This document shows positions 1-6,031 of a stretch of DNA of 61,329 bases, piece by piece. The stretch comes from an uncultured Lachnospiraceae bacterium (GTDB lineage: Bacteria; Bacillota; Clostridia; Lachnospirales; Lachnospiraceae), in contig CAJULP010000011.1 in assembly GCA_910587295.1 (NCBI GenBank), positions 1 to 61,329 of the forward strand. Direction: 5' to 3'. Under the pieces are notes generated by a model. The model was not told the origin of the DNA, searched no databases, and worked only from the letters and a program-made list of their open reading frames with translations. Made by a program: the position numbers and the translations under genes. Every line of letters begins with the position of its first letter. Position 1 is the first letter of the stretch.

Positions 1-156
1 AGGGTATGTGCAGGGTGTATTGAGTGACCCTTCAAAGCGGAACGTTCAGTAATCAATTTCTGAACGCCCAATAAAAAGAACACAAGCAATGACATCAAAA
101 AGAAAAAATGAAAAAGTGCCAACTAACACTTGACACATACATCGTCAGACTGGGCC

Positions 157-185
157 TTGACAAAAAGGAGTATTAAAAGTATGTA
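157..185 (+). promoter_or_regulatory. Candidate sigma-A promoter of ahcY
   Basis: TTGACA at 157-162 and TATGTA at 180-185 are 17 bp apart. The predicted start of transcription would fall just before the GGAGGA ribosome binding site at 195-200, which is a very short leader, so the true start may lie further up. The rest of bases 1-206 holds no convincing gene; a 7-bp inverted repeat CGTTCAG/CTGAACG lies at 43-49 and 60-66. Confidence 0.4.
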
Positions 186-206
186 ATTTATATTGGAGGA
201 AAAGAA

Positions 207-1457
207 ATGAACAGTGAAATCAGAGACATCAATTTAGCCGAATCCGGCGAAAGAAAAATTGAGTGGGTAAAGAGGAATTGTGACCTGCTCCGTACCCTGG
301 AAGGGGAATTTTCAAAGACAAAGCCATTTGCAGGGAAGAAAATTGCGCTTTCCGTACATTTGGAAGCAAAAACGGCATATCTTTGTAAGGTGTTAAAAGC
401 AGGCGGTGCTGATATGTATGTGACAGGTTCGAATCCTCTTTCTACGCAGGATGATGTGGCGGCAGCTTTGGTAAAGGATGGTCTGGAAGTCCATGCATGG
501 TATGACTGCACGCCGGAGGAATATGAGTCACATATCCGCCATGTATTGGAAGCTGGTCCGAATATCATTATTGACGATGGCGGAGATCTGGTAAATATGG
601 TCCACACTCAAATGCCTGAACTGATCCCGGCGATCATTGGCGGCTGTGAGGAGACCACGACAGGTATCATCCGTCTTGAGGCTATGAACAATGCCGGGGA
701 ATTAAAATTCCCCATGGTACGCGTCAATAATGCGGATTGCAAGCATTTGTTTGATAACCGTTACGGAACCGGGCAGTCTGTGTGGGACGGAATCAACCGT
801 ACCACTAACCTGATCGTGGCAGGTAAGATTGTAGTAGTTGCCGGTTACGGCTGGTGTGGCAAAGGTACTGCCATGAGGGCAAAAGGCCTTGGTGCAAGGG
901 TGATCGTTACAGAAATTGACCCGATTAAAGCAATTGAGGCAGTGATGGATGGATTTGACGTTATGCCTATGAATGAAGCTGCTAAAGTAGGTGATTTCTT
1001 TGTGACAGTTACCGGATGTGATAAGGTCATTGATGAAGAGGATTTTGCCGTGATGAAGGATGGTGCCATCCTTTGTAATGCAGGTCATTTTGATTGTGAG
1101 ATCGATATGGCGGGCCTTCGCAAAATTGCAGTAGAGACCAGAGAACAGAGAAAGAACATTATGGGGTATAAGCTTCCTACCGGTCAATGGATTTTCGTAC
1201 TGGCAGAGGGGCGTCTGGTGAACCTGGCAGCAGGCGACGGACATCCGGCAGAAATCATGGATATGAGCTTTGCTATTCAGGCACTTTCGGCTAAATATCT
1301 TGTGGAGCATGGAAGTGAACTTACCGAGAAACTGATTGATGTTCCCCGTGAGGTGGACAATGACGTGGCGAGAAGAAAGCTTGCTTTTCTTGGGAAGAAA
1401 ATTGACGTTTTGACACCTGAGCAGGAGAAATACCTGCATAGTTACACATTAGCATAG
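207..1457 (+). CDS. ahcY: Adenosylhomocysteinase (S-adenosylhomocysteine hydrolase)
   Basis: This cytosolic NAD-dependent enzyme splits S-adenosylhomocysteine into adenosine and homocysteine, relieving product inhibition of methyltransferases. The 416-residue protein has the family's substrate region (DDGGDL at residues 123-128, EETTTG near 149-154), a Rossmann motif GYGWCGKG at 213-220, and the NAGHFDCE stretch near residue 297. The length matches the bacterial/archaeal form without the long insertion. The ATG at 207 follows GGAGGA by 6 bases. It appears to be a single-gene unit, with a promoter-like element upstream and a clear terminator just downstream. The function is secure from overall similarity. 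Confidence 0.96.
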   Translation: MNSEIRDINLAESGERKIEWVKRNCDLLRTLEGEFSKTKPFAGKKIALSVHLEAKTAYLCKVLKAGGADMYVTGSNPLSTQDDVAAALVKDGLEVHAWYDCTPEEYESHIRHVLEAGPNIIIDDGGDLVNMVHTQMPELIPAIIGGCEETTTGIIRLEAMNNAGELKFPMVRVNNADCKHLFDNRYGTGQSVWDGINRTTNLIVAGKIVVVAGYGWCGKGTAMRAKGLGARVIVTEIDPIKAIEAVMDGFDVMPMNEAAKVGDFFVTVTGCDKVIDEEDFAVMKDGAILCNAGHFDCEIDMAGLRKIAVETREQRKNIMGYKLPTGQWIFVLAEGRLVNLAAGDGHPAEIMDMSFAIQALSAKYLVEHGSELTEKLIDVPREVDNDVARRKLAFLGKKIDVLTPEQEKYLHSYTLA

Positions 1458-1465
1458 CAGCATGA

Positions 1466-1510
1466 AAAAGGAAGTACCTCACCTTTGGGGTGGTGGGAGT
1501 ACTTCCTTTT
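1466..1510 (+). terminator. Intrinsic terminator of ahcY
   Basis: AAAAGGAAGTAC (1466-1477) pairs with GTACTTCCTTTT (1499-1510), with further CTCACC/GGTGGG pairing inside; the T-rich 3' arm begins 9 bases after the ahcY stop. The following stretch, 1511-1737, has no supportable gene. Confidence 0.85.
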
Positions 1511-1706
1511 ATTGATAAAACTATGACATATCTGCTTTTCTTTGTGTATTGCGGTTTTTTGCTGCAAGGATGTCATGAATTATTTGTCTGCCCTGTCTTT
1601 AAGAGATAATTAAAAATAACGGGTTTAGTCAAAATATGTTAAAAAAATATCTGAATAAAATGCCTACTACTATTTTTGATAATTGTAAAAGATAACAGGT
1701 GGCACG

Positions 1707-1724
1707 GATTTGCAGATGCAAATC
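1707..1724. repeat. 18-bp palindrome GATTTGCA-GA-TGCAAATC
   Basis: A perfect 8-bp inverted repeat with a 2-bp centre lies in the otherwise featureless gap between ahcY and the rubredoxin gene. It could be a DNA-binding site, but no promoter is evident beside it. Confidence 0.5.
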
Positions 1725-1737
1725 GCCATTGGTCTTT

Positions 1738-1773
1738 GCAAAAACCGGCACAGCCCAAAGCCATGCCGGTTTT
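1738..1773 (-). terminator. Terminator downstream of rubredoxin
   Basis: AAAACCGGCA (1741-1750) pairs with TGCCGGTTTT (1764-1773). Read on the minus strand the stem ends in a run of five T, six bases past the rubredoxin stop codon. Confidence 0.75.
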
Positions 1774-1778
1774 GACAT

Positions 1779-1952
1779 TTAGTTGTAGTTATCAATGCAG
1801 GGCTGGAACATGCTCTTGTCCACGCCGCACTTAGGACAGCACCAGTCATCGGGAATATCCTTAAACTCTGTTCCAGGAGCAATTCCGTGCTCCGGGTCGC
1901 CTACTGCCGGATCATACGTGTATCCACAGGGATTACAAAAATATTTCTGCAT
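1779..1952 (-). CDS. Rubredoxin (57 residues)
   Basis: A small iron electron carrier of the cytosol that typically feeds electrons to rubrerythrin or other oxygen/peroxide reductases in anaerobes. The minus-strand reading starts MQKYFCNPCGYTYDPAVGDP, and has the two CxxC pairs of a one-iron rubredoxin (CNPC at residues 6-9 and CPKC at 39-42) with the conserved PDDW before the second pair. Its 57 codons make a complete family member. The ATG follows AGAGGAG by about 8 bases. It lies downstream of a rubrerythrin scrap and a strong minus-strand promoter, so it is probably transcribed from 2129-2157. It is too short for many ORF callers. Confidence 0.93.
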   Translation of the reverse strand: MQKYFCNPCGYTYDPAVGDPEHGIAPGTEFKDIPDDWCCPKCGVDKSMFQPCIDNYN

Positions 1953-2018
1953 AATTGTTTTCTCCTCTCGTAAATAGCATAGTCTAAAGGGTTTGCCTTA
2001 GCTTATATGTGTTTTGGT

Positions 2019-2102
2019 TTAGCCGAAGTATCTCTTGAGAAGTCCTTCGAAAGCCTTACCATGTCTGGCCTCGTTTCTTGCCATTTCATGCACGGTATCA
2101 TG
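2019..2102 (-). pseudogene. 3' remnant of a second rubrerythrin gene
   Basis: Read on the minus strand, 27 codons and a stop match the last 27 residues of the intact rubrerythrin at 2669-3208 (HDTVHEMARNEARHGKAFEG, then LLKRYFG). They differ at one residue (Asn for Asp) but at many third positions, so this is an old second copy and not a fresh duplication. Nothing upstream continues the homology; the matching sequence begins only about 20 bases past the predicted transcription start of the promoter at 2129-2157. A deletion seems to have fused a promoter to the tail of the gene, leaving the downstream rubredoxin with an untranslated leader. Confidence 0.85.
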
Positions 2103-2128
2103 AGATTCGCACCAGCTAAGACATAATT

Positions 2129-2157
2129 ATTGTAGTATTTACAAGGGTTTATGTCAA
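2129..2157 (-). promoter_or_regulatory. Strong minus-strand sigma-A promoter before the rubrerythrin scrap and rubredoxin
   Basis: On the minus strand TTGACA (2157-2152) and TACAAT (2134-2129) are separated by exactly 17 bp. The only intact gene downstream is rubredoxin, about 170 bases away. Confidence 0.75.
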
Positions 2158-2162
2158 GAGGG

Positions 2163-2183
2163 AAGGACAACATTTAGGACAAT
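2163..2183. repeat. Direct repeat, left copy (AAGGACAACA...AGGACAAT)
   Basis: This 21-bp stretch and the 20-bp copy at 2579-2598 share AAGGACAACA and AGGACAAT, differing only in the few bases between. The two copies bracket the brnT remnant and its hairpin, about 415 bp apart. Confidence 0.6.
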
Positions 2184-2201
2184 TTCTAAGGAGGTTTTAT
2201 C

Positions 2202-2267
2202 ATGGCAGGCCAACAGGCAGCAGCATTTCTTTGTTGTAATGCTGCTGCCTGTTGGCCTGCATTATGA
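2202..2267 (+). other. Short ORF made of a 23-bp perfect inverted repeat
   Basis: A full Shine-Dalgarno TAAGGAGGT at 2188-2196 is followed at 2202 by an ATG that opens 21 codons, rich in Ala and Cys, ending at TGA 2265-2267. Nearly all of it is an inverted repeat: 2205-2227 is the exact reverse complement of 2238-2260, with a 10-base loop TCTTTGTTGT. There is no T-run on either side, so it is not an ordinary terminator. It may be a stranded start region with a hairpin inserted, or a recoding or attenuation element. I do not claim that the peptide is made. Confidence 0.4.
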
Positions 2268-2498
2268 CTATGCGGCTTTTGAATAATCAATAATAGCAAT
2301 TTCCTGCATAAGTTGTTTTGCGATATTGACAAGATTTTCAAGCCCAATAGTATTATAATGGTCTTCATTAATACTGTGTTCCATATCATATATTTCAATA
2401 CGGTGTAAATCGTTAAAAACTAACATTGCCGTTTCAAAATCAATTCCGTGTTTCTTTAAATTTAGTTCGTTTTTATCTTCATCCTATTCAAATTTCAA
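2268..2498 (-). pseudogene. Decayed BrnT-type toxin gene
   Basis: Read on the minus strand from TTG at 2498: LKFE, a stop, then DEDKNELNLKKHGIDFETAM and, further on, RIEIYDMEHSINEDHYNTIG. This is the BrnT ribonuclease toxin pattern (FEWDExKNxxNxxKHGxxF, then RxEIYDxEHSxNEDRYxxIG). The stop TAG (2486-2484) sits where the family has Trp, one base from TGG. The C-terminal third (the VxYTER and ISAR segments) is replaced by unrelated sequence ending at 2268. No BrnA antitoxin gene follows. A GAGGA box stands before the TTG, and a TATAAT element (2540-2535) upstream suggests the old promoter. Confidence 0.8.
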
Positions 2499-2578
2499 TA
2501 TACCATTTTCCTCTACTTTCTTTTGCGTATAGATATTATACACTATTTTGGCAGGAAATAGAATAGTATTTAGTAACA

Positions 2579-2598
2579 AAGGACAACAAAAGGACAAT
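2579..2598. repeat. Direct repeat, right copy
   Basis: Second copy of the repeat at 2163-2183, lying between the old brnT promoter region and the rubrerythrin terminator. The rest of 2499-2668 holds only the promoter remnant and that terminator. Confidence 0.6.
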
Positions 2599-2602
2599 CA
2601 AA

Positions 2603-2634
2603 AAGGGAACAAACCATTTCTGATTCATTCCCTT
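2603..2634 (-). terminator. Terminator of the perR-rubrerythrin unit
   Basis: AAGGGAA (2603-2609) pairs with TTCCCTT (2628-2634); on the minus strand the stem runs into TTTTTGATTG, about 35 bases past the rubrerythrin stop codon. Confidence 0.65.
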
Positions 2635-2668
2635 AATCTTCAAAAATCCTTAAAATCCGGCGTTTTTC

Positions 2669-3208
2669 TTAGCCAAAGTATCTCTTTAACAAGCCTTCAA
2701 ATGCCTTACCATGTCTAGCCTCATCTCTAGCCATCTCATGTACGGTATCATGGATTGCGTCAAGGTTAGCAGCTTTAGCTCTCTTAGCAAGATCAAATTT
2801 GCCTGCGGTAGCGCCGTTTTCAGCTTCTACTCTCATTTCAAGGTTCTTCTTGGTGGAATCTGTTACAACTTCGCCTAACAGTTCAGCAAACTTTGCAGCG
2901 TGCTCTGCTTCTTCCCAAGCAGCCTTTTCCCAGTATAAACCGATTTCGGGATAGCCTTCCCTGTGGGCAACTCTTGCCATTGCAAGGTACATACCAACTT
3001 CGGTGCATTCGCCGTTAAAGTTAGCGCGGAGGTCTGCCATGATATCCTCGGAAACGCCTTTTGCAACGCCTACTACGTGCTCAGCAGCCCATGACATTTC
3101 ACCAGCCTGTGCGGTGAATTTTTCAGCAGGTGCGCCACAAGTGGGGCATTTTTCCGGTGCAGCGTCGCCTTCGTGAACATAACCACATACCTGACATACA
3201 AATTTCAT
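2669..3208 (-). CDS. Reverse-type rubrerythrin (peroxide reductase)
   Basis: A di-iron peroxidase protecting anaerobes from hydrogen peroxide, fed by NADH through rubredoxin-type carriers. The domain order is swapped relative to classical rubrerythrin: a rubredoxin-like iron site comes first (CQVC at residues 5-8, CPTC at 21-24), followed by a ferritin-like four-helix domain with ligand motifs EEAEH near residue 99 and EARH near 162. Its 179 residues match the clostridial reverse rubrerythrins. The ATG follows AAGGAGAAG. It lies 41 bp behind perR, consistent with a peroxide-induced operon. A 28-codon relic of a paralogue lies at 2019-2102. Confidence 0.94.
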   Translation of the reverse strand: MKFVCQVCGYVHEGDAAPEKCPTCGAPAEKFTAQAGEMSWAAEHVVGVAKGVSEDIMADLRANFNGECTEVGMYLAMARVAHREGYPEIGLYWEKAAWEEAEHAAKFAELLGEVVTDSTKKNLEMRVEAENGATAGKFDLAKRAKAANLDAIHDTVHEMARDEARHGKAFEGLLKRYFG

Positions 3209-3249
3209 AATTTCTTCTCCTTTTCTTTTAGAAAATGTTTAGGCAATGA

Positions 3250-3642
3250 TCAGATTGCCGTTTGATTGATACAATTTGAACAGCGGCCATAAAACCAGGT
3301 CACCTGTCCCTCAATTTCACCATCAAAGTTTTCCCTGGCAGTCTTTGTCATATGGTCGATGACCGTCATGTCGAGATCTAAAACTGCACCGCACTCAGTA
3401 CAGACAAAGTGATAGTGAGGGGTAGTGTCATAATCAAAATGATCGACACCATCACCTACCCGAAGCCTTGCTATTTCACCGATATCGGCAAGCAGGGTCA
3501 AATTTCGGTACACTGTTCCCAGGCTGATATTAGGAAAGGACTGACGAACATTCATGTATACAGTATCTGCAGTAGGGTGGTCTTTTCTGGTGGCCAGAAA
3601 TTCTTTAATGGAATCTCGCTGTTTACTGTGCTTTAGATTCAT
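3250..3642 (-). CDS. perR: PerR-type peroxide-sensing repressor (Fur family)
   Basis: A dimeric metal-dependent repressor of peroxide defence genes. The 130-residue protein has an N-terminal winged helix (SLGTVYRNLTLLADIGEI near residues 40-57), the metal-binding HFDYDTTPHYHF segment and two zinc-holding CxxC motifs (CTEC and CSNC). The Asp and His residues used by PerR for the iron sensing site are present. Its place directly before rubrerythrin favours PerR over Fur or Zur. A sigma-A promoter with an AT-rich imperfect palindrome over the start point suggests autoregulation. Confidence 0.9.
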   Translation of the reverse strand: MNLKHSKQRDSIKEFLATRKDHPTADTVYMNVRQSFPNISLGTVYRNLTLLADIGEIARLRVGDGVDHFDYDTTPHYHFVCTECGAVLDLDMTVIDHMTKTARENFDGEIEGQVTWFYGRCSNCINQTAI

Positions 3643-3664
3643 ATTAAATTCCTCTCTGGTAAAT

Positions 3665-3712
3665 CAGTAATAATTACTGTTATCAGTATATCAAATGGAC
3701 AAGGAATGTCAA
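3665..3712 (-). promoter_or_regulatory. perR promoter with possible Per-box-like operator
   Basis: Minus-strand TTGACA (3712-3707) and TATACT (3690-3685) are 16 bp apart. Immediately downstream (about 3684-3667) lies the AT-rich imperfect palindrome TGATAACAGTAATTATTAC, a partial match to the Per box TTATAATnATTATAA. The operator is an inference. The rest of 3643-3813 holds only this and the kinase promoter. Confidence 0.55.
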
Positions 3713-3782
3713 CATAATTTTATGACTTTATAAATTTTTTATACATTCTTTGATTCTTTAACTAAACGTGCACGGAATGATA

Positions 3783-3791
3783 TGCTATAAT
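3783..3791 (+). promoter_or_regulatory. Extended -10 promoter of the kinase/regulator unit
   Basis: TGCTATAAT is an exact extended -10 element (TGnTATAAT), 22 bases before the kinase ATG. No good -35 hexamer is seen at 17 bp, which fits an extended -10 promoter. Confidence 0.6.
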
Positions 3792-3813
3792 CGTATATAA
3801 AAGGGGTAGGATA

Positions 3814-5292
3814 ATGAAATTTAAAACAAGGCTTATTATTACGTTTTTAACGATTATTTTGTTGCCGCTTGTTTTGGCGTGTGTTGTTTTTTTAGGAATA
3901 GGTGCATATTTGTTAAGAGATCAGGAGGAGTTCGGGATTCGGAATGAAGATTATAATGTATTGATAGACCCGGCTTACGCCTCCAGGTTGATCACGGATG
4001 AAGTGTTTTTGAAGGTAGATGAATTTTTGAAAGCTGATCCGTCTAAACTTGAGGATTTGGAAGTTCTTGCCATGATCAATGAAGAAATCGTGGGGAAATC
4101 TTCCTACATCTTAGTGCGTAAGCAGGACGAGATCTACTATGCGGGAAATGAACTTGCGGCAAAACAGATCTTTGACCAGCTTCCGGAATTTGAAAGTGAG
4201 GGTATGCTGCAGCAGCTGAAGCAAAGCGTTTATTATGATGATATGCGCAAGATGGTCAGGCAGATGGACTTTCGGTTCGGGGATGGCAGTGAAGGAAGCT
4301 TTTTTGTGATCACAAGGACTAATTCCGTGTTGAGCAGGAAGCTGTTTGTGGATATGGCAATCGCCATTATGGTGATATTGATCTTTACCAGTATGTTCCT
4401 TACCAACTGGATCAGCAGAGGGGTATTTACACCGATCAATCATTTAAATATTGCCATGCAGAATATTGCGGAGGGGAACCTAGAATACATGCTTCCCGAT
4501 AAAGAAGACGGTGAGATTGGGGAACTATACCGTAATTATGAAGATATGCGGCTGCGCCTTAAGGAATCTACGGATGAGAAGATTTTTGCGGAGAAACAGA
4601 ATAAGGAGCTGGTCAGCAACATCTCTCACGACCTGAAAACACCTATCACCGCAATCAAAGGATATGTGGAAGGGATCATGGACGGTGTTGCGGATACGCC
4701 GGAAAAGATGGATAAATATATCAAAACCATCTATAATAAAGCAAATGATATGGACAGGCTGATCAATGAGCTGACTGTTTATTCCGGGATTGATTCAAAC
4801 AGGATTCCCTACCACTTTCACAGGATCAATGTTTCCGAATACTTTGGGGACTGTATCGAGGAGGTCGGCCTGGATTTGGAATCCAAAAATATCGAATTAA
4901 ATTATTCCAATCTTGCCTCGCCGGATACGTTGGTGATTGCGGACCCGGAGCAGCTTAAGAGAGTCATCAATAATATTATTGGGAATAGTGTTAAATATAT
5001 GGACAAAGAAAAAGGAGAGATTGACATCCGTATCCTGGATGAGCTGGATTCTATCCGGGTGGAGATAGAGGATAACGGAAAGGGAATCGCGGCCAAGGAC
5101 CTGCCGAAAATATTCGAGCGGTTTTATCGGACTGACGCTTCCCGCAATTCTTCCAAAGGCGGGAGCGGCATAGGGCTCTCTATAGTGAAAAAGATCGTGG
5201 AGGATCATGGGGGATATATCTGGGCTACAAGCAAAGAAGGAGAAGGAACCTGTATGCACTTTGTGATACGTAAGTATCAGGAAATAATATAG
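3814..5292 (+). CDS. Membrane sensor histidine kinase (HAMP-HisKA-HATPase)
   Basis: Senses an unknown signal and phosphorylates the regulator encoded 21 bp downstream. Of 492 residues, 7-33 form the first membrane helix, about 34-175 the extracellular sensor region, about 180-198 the second helix, followed by HAMP. The phosphoacceptor is His272 in NISHDLKTPITAIKGY. The ATPase boxes follow: N box INNIIGNSVKYM, G1 DNGKGIAAKD, F box FERFYR and G2 GGSGIGLSIVKK. The ATG follows an AAGGGG box. The J-like/TPR and Hsp70 genes lie downstream in the same direction, so the signal may concern envelope or protein stress; that link is inferred from position only. Confidence 0.93.
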   Translation: MKFKTRLIITFLTIILLPLVLACVVFLGIGAYLLRDQEEFGIRNEDYNVLIDPAYASRLITDEVFLKVDEFLKADPSKLEDLEVLAMINEEIVGKSSYILVRKQDEIYYAGNELAAKQIFDQLPEFESEGMLQQLKQSVYYDDMRKMVRQMDFRFGDGSEGSFFVITRTNSVLSRKLFVDMAIAIMVILIFTSMFLTNWISRGVFTPINHLNIAMQNIAEGNLEYMLPDKEDGEIGELYRNYEDMRLRLKESTDEKIFAEKQNKELVSNISHDLKTPITAIKGYVEGIMDGVADTPEKMDKYIKTIYNKANDMDRLINELTVYSGIDSNRIPYHFHRINVSEYFGDCIEEVGLDLESKNIELNYSNLASPDTLVIADPEQLKRVINNIIGNSVKYMDKEKGEIDIRILDELDSIRVEIEDNGKGIAAKDLPKIFERFYRTDASRNSSKGGSGIGLSIVKKIVEDHGGYIWATSKEGEGTCMHFVIRKYQEII

Positions 5293-5313
5293 AATGCAAA
5301 AGGAGACAAAGGG

Positions 5314-6003
5314 ATGAGCAAAATTTTAATTATTGAGGACGAGGAAGCGATTGCGGATCTTGAAAAAGATTATCTGGAGCTGAGCGGGTTTGAGGTAAAG
5401 ATCCGAAACAGGGGTGACGAGGGTTTGCAGATGGCTATGGCGGAGGAATTTGACTTGATCGTTTTGGATCTGATGCTTCCGGGTATGGACGGATTTGAAA
5501 TCTGTAAAAAGATCCGGGAAGAAAAGAATATCCCGATCATCATGGTTTCTGCAAAGAAAGATGATATTGATAAGATCCGGGGACTTGGTCTTGGCGCGGA
5601 TGATTATATGACGAAGCCGTTCAGCCCCAGTGAGCTGGTTGCCAGGGTCAAAGCACATATGGCCCGCTATGACAGGCTGGTAGGCTCTAACGCAAAAAAT
5701 AATGATATCATTGAGATCCGGGGTATCCGGATTGATAAGACTGCAAGAAGAGTGATCGTGGACGGAACGGAAAAGGCATTTACCGGAAAAGAATTTGATC
5801 TTTTGACATTTCTGGCGGAACATCCTAATCATGTATATACGAAGGAGGAATTGTTTAGGGAAATTTGGGACATGGATTCCATTGGGGATATTGCCACTGT
5901 GACAGTACACATTAAAAAGATTCGGGAAAAGATTGAATATGATTCGGCAAAGCCTCAATATATTGAGACGATCTGGGGCGTAGGATATCGGTTTAAGGTT
6001 TAA
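5314..6003 (+). CDS. OmpR/PhoB-family response regulator
   Basis: A DNA-binding partner of the preceding kinase. The 229-residue protein has a receiver domain (residues 1-118) with acidic pocket EDEE at 8-11, phosphoacceptor Asp52 in LIVLDLMLPGMDG, and conserved Lys in MTKPF, then a winged-helix domain (about 132-229) ending in ETIWGVGYRFKV. The ATG has AGGAG upstream. The next gene starts only 28 bp after the stop, so kinase, regulator, J-like protein and Hsp70 could be one transcript. Target genes cannot be read from the sequence. Confidence 0.94.
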   Translation: MSKILIIEDEEAIADLEKDYLELSGFEVKIRNRGDEGLQMAMAEEFDLIVLDLMLPGMDGFEICKKIREEKNIPIIMVSAKKDDIDKIRGLGLGADDYMTKPFSPSELVARVKAHMARYDRLVGSNAKNNDIIEIRGIRIDKTARRVIVDGTEKAFTGKEFDLLTFLAEHPNHVYTKEELFREIWDMDSIGDIATVTVHIKKIREKIEYDSAKPQYIETIWGVGYRFKV

Positions 6004-6031
6004 GAAATAACCGACAGAGGGGGAGAACTTG

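Noticed and set aside
1..206. SAH or SAM riboswitch before ahcY
   Set aside because: No recognisable conserved core could be read; the only structure is a short 7-bp inverted repeat, and the predicted transcript leader is too short.
702..1439. Long minus-strand ORF inside ahcY
   Set aside because: It lies antisense to a certain gene, has no recognisable protein features and follows from that gene's codon pattern. The same holds for the other antisense frames, such as those at 5326-6129, 15464-15886 and 54962-55723.
2205..2260. Intrinsic terminator
   Set aside because: The stem is perfect but there is no T-run after it on either strand, and a ribosome binding site plus ATG stand directly before it.
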